DNA from: Candidatus Altimarinota bacterium
Lineage (GTDB): Bacteria > Patescibacteriota > Gracilibacteria > UBA4473
Length of the DNA: 21,865 nucleotides
Assembly: GCA_020629095.1 (NCBI GenBank)
Contig: JAHDDZ010000008.1
Location: forward strand, 1 to 21,865
Reading direction: 5' to 3'
Shown: in pieces, positions 13,762-21,789 of the stretch
How positions within the stretch are numbered: the stretch's first letter is position 1
Layout: every line of letters begins with the position of its first letter
Position numbers and translations under genes: made by a program
Notes under the pieces: model-generated
The model's database searches: none
Told to the model about the DNA's origin: nothing
The model's input: the letters and a program-made list of their open reading frames with translations, nothing else

Positions 13762-14616
13762 CTACATCACAGAAAAACCATATTCGTTTGCCATTTCAGA
13801 TAATGGCTTTGCCCCACTCCCAGCCACTATTACAAATCCAGCACCACCAGTTAGGCCACCTGCTCCAGTCACCTTTGCCCCATATCCATTTACTCGTAGT
13901 TGCTTACAAAAATCTGATACGCGCTGGGGCATAATTCCAATTTGCTCTAGGCATTCTCCCCAGGTATTCATAGCCTCTATTGGCTCTGTTTTGAGCTGCT
14001 CAGCACACTGCCCAGACTGTTGCACAATATGCTCAAATATGACTCTATTATTATCCTTCCATCGGCTCACATGGTCTACCATTTGTGCTGTTGACTCATC
14101 TGGCTTGCCAGTGAAAACCAATCGAAACGGCGGAAGTGAATAATTACAAACTGAAAACTGACCATTTTGCAGTTGCACAGGCAATTCATTTATGATTGTC
14201 ATATGGTCAATTCCGCTGCTTTTTCCATGAAAACGCGCCTCGGTTTTACTCACAATTTCTATTAATTTTTTACTTAAAATCGGCACATTGTGCAGCTGCC
14301 AAAGTGCTCTGACAAGTGCTACAATCAAGCTAGCACTCATGCCTCCACCACTGCCAACAGGCAGCCCACATTGCACTTCTGCGTTGATGGCAGCGCGGGG
14401 CAAATCAAGCTGCTCCCACAAAAATGAAAGCGCCCAATCAAGTGCACCAGGCGGCATTGGGTAATTTGACTGAATTATATCCACATCTGAAAAAGCCACA
14501 AAAACATGTGTTTTGTGCTGCAGAAGTGGTACTGCAATCGCTGAACCACCGCCTGCGCCAACATGTTCACCAATCAATATCGCCTTTGTTGGCGCGCTTC
14601 CATGTGCTTTCATCAT
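13762..14616 (-). CDS. GHMP-family kinase, most like mevalonate kinase
   Basis: The protein has the GHMP kinase layout: SAPTKAILIGEH (7-18), a glycine-rich phosphate loop PVGSGGGMSAS (86-96), HGKSSGIDHM (130-139) with the likely catalytic Asp137, and KVTGAGGLTGGAG (248-260) near the end. The GEH motif, Lys11, and G.SSGID fit mevalonate kinase, which makes 5-phosphomevalonate for isoprenoids. The length of 284 residues is on the short side. Pantoate kinase, also a GHMP enzyme, is needed by the archaeal-type CoA route encoded at the start of the window. As I recall it, that family lacks GEH, so I prefer mevalonate kinase but cannot exclude a pantoate role. Two start codons are in tandem at 14616 and 14613. 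It lies 8 bases after the SLH gene and is probably co-transcribed. Confidence 0.8.
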   Translation of the reverse strand: MMKAHGSAPTKAILIGEHVGAGGGSAIAVPLLQHKTHVFVAFSDVDIIQSNYPMPPGALDWALSFLWEQLDLPRAAINAEVQCGLPVGSGGGMSASLIVALVRALWQLHNVPILSKKLIEIVSKTEARFHGKSSGIDHMTIINELPVQLQNGQFSVCNYSLPPFRLVFTGKPDESTAQMVDHVSRWKDNNRVIFEHIVQQSGQCAEQLKTEPIEAMNTWGECLEQIGIMPQRVSDFCKQLRVNGYGAKVTGAGGLTGGAGFVIVAGSGAKPLSEMANEYGFSVM

Positions 14617-14624
14617 GCACCAGC

Positions 14625-15533
14625 CTACTCACCTCGCGCCTTTTGTGCCAGCTCATGTGCGATTTTTTTCACCTCACGACTCATCTCGTGGTTAGCTCCG
14701 TCTGCTGCGTGCCACGCTTGGCGTGCCATTTCCTCTGCCTGGCGATTTAACCCATTTTGATACGCCAACTGTGCTGTTGCCAGATATTTTGCCCCATCTA
14801 AAACATATGCCAAATCACGCGCCTCTGCTTCGTCTTTTGTCTGGGCAATCACTGTAATGGTTAAATCATGTGCTGTTTTAATCTGTTCTGGTGTCGGGTT
14901 TTGCATTATTTCACGCAGTGCCCCAAATGCTATCTTACGCGCTTTTTCCACCTCTACTCCTCCGCCAGCGCTCAACAACTGCCATGTCCAGTCTGCCATT
15001 TCACACTTAGTTACGCTTTTTTCTGGGTAGGCCTTTCCATTATCAAGCAAAATTACCCCAAAGTGTGTAAGGAAATGCAGGTGGTTCTCATACCACATTC
15101 CAGCAGATATATCAACGCCACGCTCAACCAACGTAAATCCTTCTGGCGAAACATCAAAAACATTGAGCGCTAAAACTGAAAACTCTGCACGGGTCAGCCC
15201 GTCTTGTGGCCGAAAAAGACTTATATCACTCTGCCACGAGATAATTCCCATTTGCGTTGCTGTCTCTACGTAGGGCGCATACCAGCTTCCAAATGGAACA
15301 TCTGCAAACGGATAGCTGCGAGAATCTCCTATTGACACTACCTCTATTTGCGCTGCCTTCATTAAAAAGGCTAATGCCTCTGCCCGATTGCCTTCTGCCT
15401 CTGTCGCAGCCTCTGAAAGAACCCCCTCTGAGACAAAGTATTCATTTGCAATGCTGCACGACTGAGCACTCGCAGTTGCCCCACAAAACGCCAATATACA
15501 GCCGATACCGATAAATCCCCATTTACCCATCAT
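14625..15533 (-). CDS. Secreted SLH-domain protein
   Basis: This is a predicted exported protein of 302 residues (or 301 if the second of two tandem ATGs is used). A signal peptide spans about 1-23, with a hydrophobic core and an ASA-Q cleavage site. S-layer homology repeats cover roughly 45-190, with clear segments FADVPFGSWYAPYVETA (76-92), FRPQDGLTRAEFSVLAL (107-123) and a weaker third repeat around MWYENHLHFLTHFGV (146-160). SLH domains attach proteins to cell-wall polymers, so this is likely a cell-surface anchor or wall-binding protein. The C-terminal part (about 190-302) is helical, alanine-rich and charged, and I do not recognise it. Several cysteines are present (26, 177 and in the signal peptide). 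It is divergent from rpoC. Confidence 0.87.
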   Translation of the reverse strand: MMGKWGFIGIGCILAFCGATASAQSCSIANEYFVSEGVLSEAATEAEGNRAEALAFLMKAAQIEVVSIGDSRSYPFADVPFGSWYAPYVETATQMGIISWQSDISLFRPQDGLTRAEFSVLALNVFDVSPEGFTLVERGVDISAGMWYENHLHFLTHFGVILLDNGKAYPEKSVTKCEMADWTWQLLSAGGGVEVEKARKIAFGALREIMQNPTPEQIKTAHDLTITVIAQTKDEAEARDLAYVLDGAKYLATAQLAYQNGLNRQAEEMARQAWHAADGANHEMSREVKKIAHELAQKARGE

Positions 15534-15580
15534 ATCAGTATACTCTATACAAAGTACCCGCCGCCAGCAAAAAAGGTTGA

Positions 15581-15609
15581 ATTATATACTAAAACTGTTT
15601 CAGAGTAAA
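15581..15609 (-). promoter_or_regulatory. Predicted promoter for the SLH protein gene
   Basis: On the minus strand, TTTACT (15604-15609), a 17-base spacer and a perfect TATAAT (15581-15586) would give a leader of about 40 bases. A second -10-like TATACT lies at 15537-15542, six bases before the second ATG, but it has no good -35 partner. Confidence 0.55.
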
Positions 15610-15624
15610 AGAATGCAAATTCCC

Positions 15625-15652
15625 TTGACGAAACATGATTTACGCCTACAGT
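15625..15652 (+). promoter_or_regulatory. Predicted rpoC promoter
   Basis: TTGACG (15625-15630), a 16-base spacer and TACAGT (15647-15652) would start transcription near 15659, about 26 bases before the rpoC ATG. It lies back to back with the promoter of the SLH gene. Confidence 0.65.
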
Positions 15653-15684
15653 CTCGCAGTATTTGCTCAGCTTAACATCAGCCA

Positions 15685-18600
15685 ATGGAGGAACGAAACA
15701 ACTTTCGACGACTGAACGACTTTAACGCTATTGCCCTATCAATTGCATCTCCAGACACCATCCTCGGGTGGAGCAATGGAGAAGTTACGAAACCGGAAAC
15801 TATAAACTACAGAACCCAAAAACCTGAGTTTGGTGGACTTTTTTGTGAGCGTATTTTTGGTCCGGTCAAAAACTTTGAGTGCGCGTGTGGAAAATATAAG
15901 CGCGTACGATATAAAGGAGTGGTGTGTGAAAAATGTGGCGTAGAAGTGATTCACTCAAAAGTGCGCCGAGAACGCATGGGGCACATAAAACTAGCTGTTC
16001 CGGTCACGCACACATGGTTTTTGCGAAGCACTCCAAGCAAACTAGGATTACTTCTTGACCTGCCTGTAAAGCGACTTGAGCAAGTTGTTTACTTTGCTTC
16101 CTATATCATTATTGATGTAAACGAGAAAGGAAAAGAAGATGCTATTACTGAGCTAAATGCTGAGTATGAAAAGCTGATGGCACAAATGAAAGACGAAAAC
16201 GCAGCAAGCATTAAAGCTGCAAAGAAGGCTGTCAAAAATGGCGCCATGAAACAGAAAGATTTTGAAATACTTGAAACAGAGTTGGTTCAAAAGCTTGAAC
16301 TGGTAAATGAAAGCTTTAAAAAGGCAAAGGCAGAACTAAATGAATTAGTGATTGGAGTTGTTTTGACAGAGACTGCATACCGAGAAATCAGTATGAAATT
16401 TGGCCATGTTTTCCGTGCTGGAATTGGCGCTGAGGCAATTCGAGAAATTGTTCAAAAAATTGACCTGCCGGCATTCCTTGAGCAAATGAAAGTGGATTAT
16501 TCAAACTCAAGCGGGCAAAAACAAAAGAAAATCATTAAGCGAATGAAGCTGGCAGGGGCTCTTTTGCGTTCTGGCACAAAGCCAGAATGGATGGTGATGA
16601 CCGTAATTCCGGTACTGCCACCAGACCTGCGACCAATGGTACAGCTGGACGGCGGTCGTTTTGCAACATCTGATCTAAACGATTTGTATCGACGAGTGAT
16701 CAACCGAAATGCTCGTCTGAAAAAACTGATTCAGCTAGGGGCTCCTGAGATCATCTGCCGAAATGAGAAGCGAATGCTGCAAGAGTCAGTTGATATTTTG
16801 ATTTCAAACAGCGTGCGAAATAGTCGATCGGGCATGAACTATGTGCAACGACGAAAGCTGAAATCTCTTTCAGATATGCTTAAAGGGAAGCAAGGTCGAT
16901 TCCGTCAAAATCTTCTTGGGAAACGTGTTGACTACTCTGGTCGATCAGTGATTGTGGTGGGGCCAAAGCTGCGACTAGACGAATGCGGGCTCCCAAAATA
17001 TATTATGATGGAGCTGTTTAAGCCCTTTGTGATAGCTCGACTCATCGAGTTTGAACTGGCGTTTAATGTGCGTTCTGCTGAGAAAATTATCCGTGCAAAT
17101 GAGAAGATTGTGTGGGATATTTTAGACGAGGTTATACAGGGAAAGTATGTGCTCTTGAATCGTGCGCCAACACTTCACCGAATGGGGATTCAGGCCTTCC
17201 GGCCACAGTTGGTCGAGGGAAAGGCGATTCAGCTGCACCCACTGGTGTGTGCTGCGTTTAATGCGGATTTTGATGGGGATCAAATGGCAGTGCATTTGCC
17301 ACTGAGCGAAAAGGCTCAAGCAGAAGCCCGAGATATTATGTGTAGTGCAAAAAACCTCTTGAAACCAAGTAGTGGTGAACCTATTATTAATCCGAGTCAG
17401 GATATGGTTCTGGGGTGTTACTTCTTGACAGATATGGTGAAGGGGAAGTTGGGGGAAGGAATGAGTTTTGCAAGTAGTGAAGCAGCAGAACGAGCTTTTA
17501 GCATGGATATGCTAGACGTTCAAGCAGAAGTTAAGATCCGCATAGACGGAGAAATGCATGAAACAACATTTGGTCGAGCACGATTTAACCAACTACTGCC
17601 AGCAGGCTATCCGTATAAAAATGAGCGATTTGGAAAAAAACAACTACAAGCTCTTTTGGCCGATGTCTATAACAAATATGATATTGATACAACTGCTCAA
17701 CTAGCCGACTCCATTAAGGATGTTGGGTTCGAGTTTGCAACGAAATCAGGTGTTTCTATTTCTGTTTTTGACATTAAAAGCCCCGCATCAAAACCAAAGT
17801 TGATTGAGGCTGCAAATGCTATTGTCACAAAAATTAACGAGCAATATCAACAAGGATTGATGACAGATGAGGAGCGGTATAACAATACAATTCGGATTTG
17901 GGGGAAAGTCAAAAATGACGTCACCCAAGAGATGATCAAGGAGTATGACGATCAAAATGATGTGTACTATCAGGTGAACAGTGGTGCTCGTGGGAACTGG
18001 GGGCAGATTACACAGATGGCAGGAATGAAAGGACTTGTAGCGAGTCCATCAGGGCGAACAATTGAGCTGCCGATTCGATCAAACCTAAAAGAAGGATTTA
18101 CTATCTTAGAGTACTTTATTGCGACGCACGGAGGGCGAAAGGGAAAGTCTGATACGGCATTGAAAACTGCGGAAGCGGGATATTTGACACGGCGCTTGGT
18201 TGACAGTGTCCAAGATCTGATTGTGCGCGAAGAAAACTGTGAAACCATAAAAGGGCGTGAAATCACAAAGGCTGGAAGTGAAAAACTAGGGGTTGATTTT
18301 GAGTCTCGGATACACGGACGATGCCTCAGTGAAGACACGAAGAAAGGAAAAAAGGTTATTGCTAAGGCTGGAACAATCATAGATGAAATGGTAGTAAAAG
18401 AACTGACTGATGCAAAAATTGAAGTGGTCTCAATCCGTACGCCAATGCACTGCCAAACACATAATGGAGTGTGCCAGAAATGTTATGGGTATGATCTTGG
18501 GAATCAAAAAGTAGCAAAAGAGGGCACTCCTGTTGGAATTATTGCCGCACAATCAATTGGCGAGCCTGGAACGCAACTAACTATGCGGACCTTTCATATG

Positions 18601-19545
18601 GGAGGTATTGCGACGGAGGGAGACTCGATTACGCAAGGACTTACCCGTGTTGAAGAACTCTTTGAGGCGCGAACACCAAAAAACCCAGCAAAACTTTCTG
18701 AGATTGCAGGAGTTGTTTCTATTAAGCGAACCAAGGCTGAAACAAGGATTACTATACAGGCTGCAAAAGCCGAAGACGACTCGCATCACATCATCGAGGG
18801 CTATGACATTGTTGTTAAAAAAGGAGAAGACGTGAAAGTAAAACAAGTGATTGCGAAGTCAACGACTGATAATAAGAAAATACGAGCTAGAAGTGGTGGA
18901 AAGGTGAAATCAGTAAGTCCAGTGGAGATTGTCATCAAACAAGACAAGCCACAGCAACGGTCTTATGTGGTTCACAAGCGAGCTATGCTACGTGTCAAAG
19001 ATGGTGAAAAAGTAGCCAAGGGAGCACAATTGACGAGTGGTCACATTGACCTGCGAGAGCTGATGGAGCTAACAAGTGTGGATACGGTACAGCAATATAT
19101 TCTCAGCCAGGTGCACCAGATTTATAGCAGTCAAGGACAAGATATTAATGAAAAACATTTAGAAATTATTGTTCGTCAAATGGTAAGCAAAGTGCGAATT
19201 ATTGAGTCAGGAGACAGCAAGTGGCTACCTGGCGAGATTAAGGATTTTGTAAGCTATAGCCGAACAAACGAAGCACTAATGAAGAAAAAGCCAATGATTG
19301 CAGAGCGACTGTTGCTTGGACTCACTCGTATTAGTCTTTGGACTGACAGTTGGCTCTCTGCGGCGAGCTTCCAGGAGACAATCCGCGTACTCGTTGAGGC
19401 GGCTACAACCCGCAAAATTGACACGCTTGAGGGCCTTAAAGAGAATGTTATTATCGGTCGATTGATTCCGGCTGGTGAGGGATTTAACATTAAGAAAGCA
19501 AAGAAAAAAACAACAAAGACTGGACAAAAAAAATCTACTGAGTAA
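15685..19545 (+). CDS. rpoC: DNA-directed RNA polymerase subunit beta'
   Basis: RpoC is the beta' subunit, which carries the catalytic metal site. The N-terminal zinc site has four cysteines in CACGKYKRVRYKG..CEKC. The catalytic aspartates are in NADFDGDQMAVHLP (from 526). A second zinc cluster is HCQTHNGVCQKCYG (near 922-936) with a cysteine in GRCLSEDT. The downstream IAAQSIGEPGTQLTMRTFH block is the trigger loop and bridge helix region. The C-terminus ends in a lysine/threonine-rich tail. At 1286 residues it lacks the lineage-specific insertions seen in E. coli (1407). The start ATG 15685 has no upstream Shine-Dalgarno sequence. rpoB is not next to it: the neighbouring gene is a divergent surface protein and rpoC has its own promoter. 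rpsL follows 23 bases downstream. Confidence 0.98.
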   Translation: MEERNNFRRLNDFNAIALSIASPDTILGWSNGEVTKPETINYRTQKPEFGGLFCERIFGPVKNFECACGKYKRVRYKGVVCEKCGVEVIHSKVRRERMGHIKLAVPVTHTWFLRSTPSKLGLLLDLPVKRLEQVVYFASYIIIDVNEKGKEDAITELNAEYEKLMAQMKDENAASIKAAKKAVKNGAMKQKDFEILETELVQKLELVNESFKKAKAELNELVIGVVLTETAYREISMKFGHVFRAGIGAEAIREIVQKIDLPAFLEQMKVDYSNSSGQKQKKIIKRMKLAGALLRSGTKPEWMVMTVIPVLPPDLRPMVQLDGGRFATSDLNDLYRRVINRNARLKKLIQLGAPEIICRNEKRMLQESVDILISNSVRNSRSGMNYVQRRKLKSLSDMLKGKQGRFRQNLLGKRVDYSGRSVIVVGPKLRLDECGLPKYIMMELFKPFVIARLIEFELAFNVRSAEKIIRANEKIVWDILDEVIQGKYVLLNRAPTLHRMGIQAFRPQLVEGKAIQLHPLVCAAFNADFDGDQMAVHLPLSEKAQAEARDIMCSAKNLLKPSSGEPIINPSQDMVLGCYFLTDMVKGKLGEGMSFASSEAAERAFSMDMLDVQAEVKIRIDGEMHETTFGRARFNQLLPAGYPYKNERFGKKQLQALLADVYNKYDIDTTAQLADSIKDVGFEFATKSGVSISVFDIKSPASKPKLIEAANAIVTKINEQYQQGLMTDEERYNNTIRIWGKVKNDVTQEMIKEYDDQNDVYYQVNSGARGNWGQITQMAGMKGLVASPSGRTIELPIRSNLKEGFTILEYFIATHGGRKGKSDTALKTAEAGYLTRRLVDSVQDLIVREENCETIKGREITKAGSEKLGVDFESRIHGRCLSEDTKKGKKVIAKAGTIIDEMVVKELTDAKIEVVSIRTPMHCQTHNGVCQKCYGYDLGNQKVAKEGTPVGIIAAQSIGEPGTQLTMRTFHMGGIATEGDSITQGLTRVEELFEARTPKNPAKLSEIAGVVSIKRTKAETRITIQAAKAEDDSHHIIEGYDIVVKKGEDVKVKQVIAKSTTDNKKIRARSGGKVKSVSPVEIVIKQDKPQQRSYVVHKRAMLRVKDGEKVAKGAQLTSGHIDLRELMELTSVDTVQQYILSQVHQIYSSQGQDINEKHLEIIVRQMVSKVRIIESGDSKWLPGEIKDFVSYSRTNEALMKKKPMIAERLLLGLTRISLWTDSWLSAASFQETIRVLVEAATTRKIDTLEGLKENVIIGRLIPAGEGFNIKKAKKKTTKTGQKKSTE

Positions 19546-19568
19546 AAAACAACCGTAATAGAAAAAAT

Positions 19569-19982
19569 ATGCCTACAATAAACCAATTAGTACGGAAGTC
19601 TCGAAAAGACAAAGCGCGGAAAGCAAAATCTCCGGCGCTGCTATCGAAAATGAATACGTTGAAAAATAAGTCACGATACCTTCCAAGCCCTCAGAAGCGT
19701 GGAGTCTGTGTTAAAGTGACGACTATTACACCAAAAAAGCCTAATTCAGCTTTGCGGAAAATTGCTCGTGTTCGTCTTACAAATGGTTTTGAGGTAAATG
19801 CTTACATCATGGGAGAAGGCCATAACCTGCAGGAACATAGTGTGGTGCTGTTGCGTGGTGGGAAGGTAAAAGATCTCGTTGGTGTGCGATACCACATTGT
19901 TCGTGGGTGCCTAGACACGCAAGGTGTTACTGACCGAAAACAAGCTCGAAGTCGATATGGAACAAAAAAACCAAAAAAATAA
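19569..19982 (+). CDS. rpsL: 30S ribosomal protein S12
   Basis: S12 sits at the decoding centre. The protein has the N-terminal INQLVRK, an insertion of about 13 residues before SPQKRGVC that is also found in the Bacillus type, TITPKKPNSALRK (52-64) with the decoding lysines at 56-57, GHNLQEHSVVLLRGG (84-98) and KDLVGVRYHIVRG (101-113). The near-universal proline in KDLPGVRYH (E. coli P91 counting Met, site of streptomycin resistance or dependence mutations) is valine here (Val104). The 137-residue length is normal for the Bacillus-type form. It lies between rpoC and rpsG in a str-like cluster. Confidence 0.97.
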   Translation: MPTINQLVRKSRKDKARKAKSPALLSKMNTLKNKSRYLPSPQKRGVCVKVTTITPKKPNSALRKIARVRLTNGFEVNAYIMGEGHNLQEHSVVLLRGGKVKDLVGVRYHIVRGCLDTQGVTDRKQARSRYGTKKPKK

Positions 19983-19999
19983 ATTAACCCAATCTCATC

Positions 20000-20533
20000 A
20001 TGTCAGATGAAAAAGTAGCGGCAGCAGCAACCGCCTCAGAAAATGCTGAAAAAACCGAAAAAGGAGGAGGGAAGACAAAAAAGAAAGAAAAGTTTGTGAA
20101 TCCATTTAGTTACACAGATGAATTGCAATCAAAATTTGTAAATTGCATCATGAAAAATGGAAAGAAAACTGTTGCACAGCGCATTTTAAAAGATGCTTTT
20201 GATGAAATGAATCGTCGAAAAATAGATGATGTTATGGGCGCATTTGAAAAGGCTTGTAAAAATGCAACGCCAACAATGGAAGCTAAAGCAAAGCGTGTTG
20301 GTGGTTCTGTGTACCAAATTCCACTAGAGGTGCCACTAAAACGACAGCGAAGCCTTGCAATTCGTTGGTTGTTAGCGGGTGCTCGGAAACGAAAAGGAAT
20401 GCCTATGTATAAGCGTCTTGCCAGCGAATTGATGGATTGTGCATCTGAAGCAGGATTTGCTTTTAACAAGCGAGAAGAGAGCCACCGGATGGCCGCTGCT
20501 AATAAAGCATTTGCCCATTTGGCACGGTACTAG
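20000..20533 (+). CDS. rpsG: 30S ribosomal protein S7 with an N-terminal extension
   Basis: S7 nucleates assembly of the small-subunit head. From residue 38 the sequence follows the family: YTDELQSKFVNCIMKNGKK, the helix with AQRILKDAFDEM (59-70), GGSVYQIPLEV (101-111), RWLLAGARKRKG (122-133) and a C-terminal MAAANKAFAHL. The usual short arginine-rich start (MPRR...) is replaced by about 33 residues rich in Ala, Glu and Lys (MSDEKVAAAATASENAEKTE and then a GGG/K-rich stretch). The total is 177 against a typical 156. ATG 20000 is the best start; no Shine-Dalgarno sequence is present. fusA and tuf do not follow, as they would in the E. coli str operon. Confidence 0.97.
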   Translation: MSDEKVAAAATASENAEKTEKGGGKTKKKEKFVNPFSYTDELQSKFVNCIMKNGKKTVAQRILKDAFDEMNRRKIDDVMGAFEKACKNATPTMEAKAKRVGGSVYQIPLEVPLKRQRSLAIRWLLAGARKRKGMPMYKRLASELMDCASEAGFAFNKREESHRMAAANKAFAHLARY

Positions 20534-20553
20534 TAAAAAAGTAAATATCAATA

Positions 20554-20579
20554 AAAAAAGCCCCGGTTGGGGTTTTTTT
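20554..20579 (+). terminator. Rho-independent terminator after rpsG
   Basis: An AAAAAAAGCCCC / GGGGTTTTTTT hairpin with a GGTT loop and a run of seven Ts ends the rpoC-rpsL-rpsG transcript. It is built like the terminator after tRNA-Tyr. Confidence 0.92.
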
Positions 20580-20594
20580 ATATCAGAAAAATGC

Positions 20595-20622
20595 TTGACA
20601 GTTAGGTTTATTTTCCTATTAT
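20595..20622 (+). promoter_or_regulatory. Strong predicted promoter for infC-rpmI-rplT
   Basis: A perfect TTGACA (20595-20600), a 16-base spacer and TATTAT (20617-20622) predict a transcription start near 20629. The -10 box overlaps the only in-frame upstream ATG of infC (20621-20623), which is therefore unlikely to be transcribed. Confidence 0.85.
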
Positions 20623-20653
20623 GCGCGGGCTATTTCAACCAATTGTCATAAGT

Positions 20654-21223
20654 ATTTCATTCCGCGGTGGACGCAAAAAAAGATCTCGACGCCATCAATC
20701 TGGCATTGAGGTCAAAAAAAAGCACAAAATCAATGAGGAAATACGTGCGCCAGAAGTGCGACTTGTGGGGCAGGATGGCGAAATGATTGGAGTAACAAGC
20801 CTTGTGAAAGCATTGCAGCAGTCACGAGAAGTCGGTGTTGATCTCGTGGAAATCAGCCCAAAAGCAGTGCCTCCCGTGTGTCGAATCATTGACTATGGAA
20901 AGATGCTCTATGCAGAAAAGAAGAAGCTGCAGTTGCAAAAAAAGGCACAAAAGAAAGTGGAGATTAAGGGCATTAGACTTACTTTCCGAATCGGTCCTGG
21001 AGACCTTGACCGTCAACGAAATCATGCAATTGATTTCCTAAAAGAAGGCCACACAGTGCGAGTTGCACTGACCATGAGGGGGCGAGAAAAAGCGCATAAA
21101 AGCCTGGCTGTAGAGAAAATACTGACATTTGCCAAATCTCTTGAAGAACTAGCAACGCTCGACAATAAACCAAAACTATCAGGGCACCAAGTCATCGCCA
21201 TTCTTAGACCAAAACAAACATGA
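20654..21223 (+). CDS. infC: Translation initiation factor IF-3, probable AUU start
   Basis: IF-3 keeps subunits apart and checks start-codon pairing. The protein matches the family from HKINEEIRAPEVRLVGQDGE onward, through LVEISPKAVPPVCRIIDYGK to GREKAHKSLAVEKIL and the C-terminal VIAILRPKQT. The frame is open to an ATG at 20621, but that codon lies inside the -10 box of a strong promoter. Downstream there is no ATG, GTG or TTG before the conserved region; only ATT (20642), ATA (20648) and ATT (20654) occur. I choose ATT 20654 because the sequence that follows (SFRGGRKK) resembles the basic N-terminus of E. coli IF-3, which itself starts at AUU for autoregulation. The gene overlaps rpmI by 4 bases (ATGA). 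Confidence 0.85.
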   Translation: MSFRGGRKKRSRRHQSGIEVKKKHKINEEIRAPEVRLVGQDGEMIGVTSLVKALQQSREVGVDLVEISPKAVPPVCRIIDYGKMLYAEKKKLQLQKKAQKKVEIKGIRLTFRIGPGDLDRQRNHAIDFLKEGHTVRVALTMRGREKAHKSLAVEKILTFAKSLEELATLDNKPKLSGHQVIAILRPKQT

Positions 21224-21405
21224 AACAACGAACAAAATCAGCTGCAAAGAAACGAATCCGTAAAACTGGAAGTGGGAAGCTAATGATGGTTGGCGCTGCT
21301 AAAAACCATCTTTTGAGTAGTAAAAGTAAAACAACACGTCAAAAGAAAGCTGGTGGAGTATTTGTTGCAAAGGGGCACGCAAAAGCACTTAAATCTGTAA
21401 TATAA
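21220..21405 (+). CDS. rpmI: 50S ribosomal protein L35
   Basis: This small basic protein (61 residues) matches L35: it opens with MKQRTKSAAKKRIRKTGSGK, continues with the family's NHLLSSKS and TRQKKAG segments, and ends KGHAKALKSVI. It begins within the infC stop codon and lies 7 bases before rplT, giving the standard infC-rpmI-rplT order. It is slightly shorter than the common 64-66 residues. Confidence 0.95.
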   Translation: MKQRTKSAAKKRIRKTGSGKLMMVGAAKNHLLSSKSKTTRQKKAGGVFVAKGHAKALKSVI

Positions 21406-21412
21406 AAGCACT

Positions 21413-21778
21413 ATGGTACGCGTAAAAGGAGGACCGGCTGCGAGGGCACGACATAAGAAAATTCGAAAGGCTACAAAGGGGTATCGAGGTAAGAATCATA
21501 CAACTTTCCGACTTGGAATGCAGGCCCACATGAAAGCTGGGCTCCATGCATATGTTGGTCGAAAGCTTAAAAAGCGAGAGTTCCGACGACTATGGATTGG
21601 TCGATTAAGTAACGTGCTTCGGACTATGGGAACAAATTACAGCACTATGAAAAATCAGTGGCTGCATGCACGAGTTGAGATTGATCGAAAAAATCTTTCA
21701 GAACTAGCGGTAAACTATCCTGCTGTATTTGAAAAGATCGTTGAATTTGGCCAAAAAGCAAAAAAAATAGCGGTTTAA
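21413..21778 (+). CDS. rplT: 50S ribosomal protein L20
   Basis: L20 is an early-assembly 23S rRNA-binding protein. The sequence begins MVRVKGGPAARARHKKI and has KGYRGK, FRLG, the helix AYVGRKLKKREFRRLWIGR (46-64), and the family's LARVEIDRK-like segment HARVEIDRK, ending normally at 121 residues. No leader or Shine-Dalgarno sequence precedes ATG 21413, which follows rpmI by 7 bases. Eleven of the 14 arginine codons are CGA. Confidence 0.97.
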   Translation: MVRVKGGPAARARHKKIRKATKGYRGKNHTTFRLGMQAHMKAGLHAYVGRKLKKREFRRLWIGRLSNVLRTMGTNYSTMKNQWLHARVEIDRKNLSELAVNYPAVFEKIVEFGQKAKKIAV

Positions 21779-21789
21779 ACCCCGCTCTC

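Noticed and set aside
15537..15542. TATACT as the -10 box for a leaderless SLH-protein mRNA
   Set aside because: No -35-like hexamer lies 16-18 bases upstream. The TTTACT-17-TATAAT pair further upstream is a better promoter.
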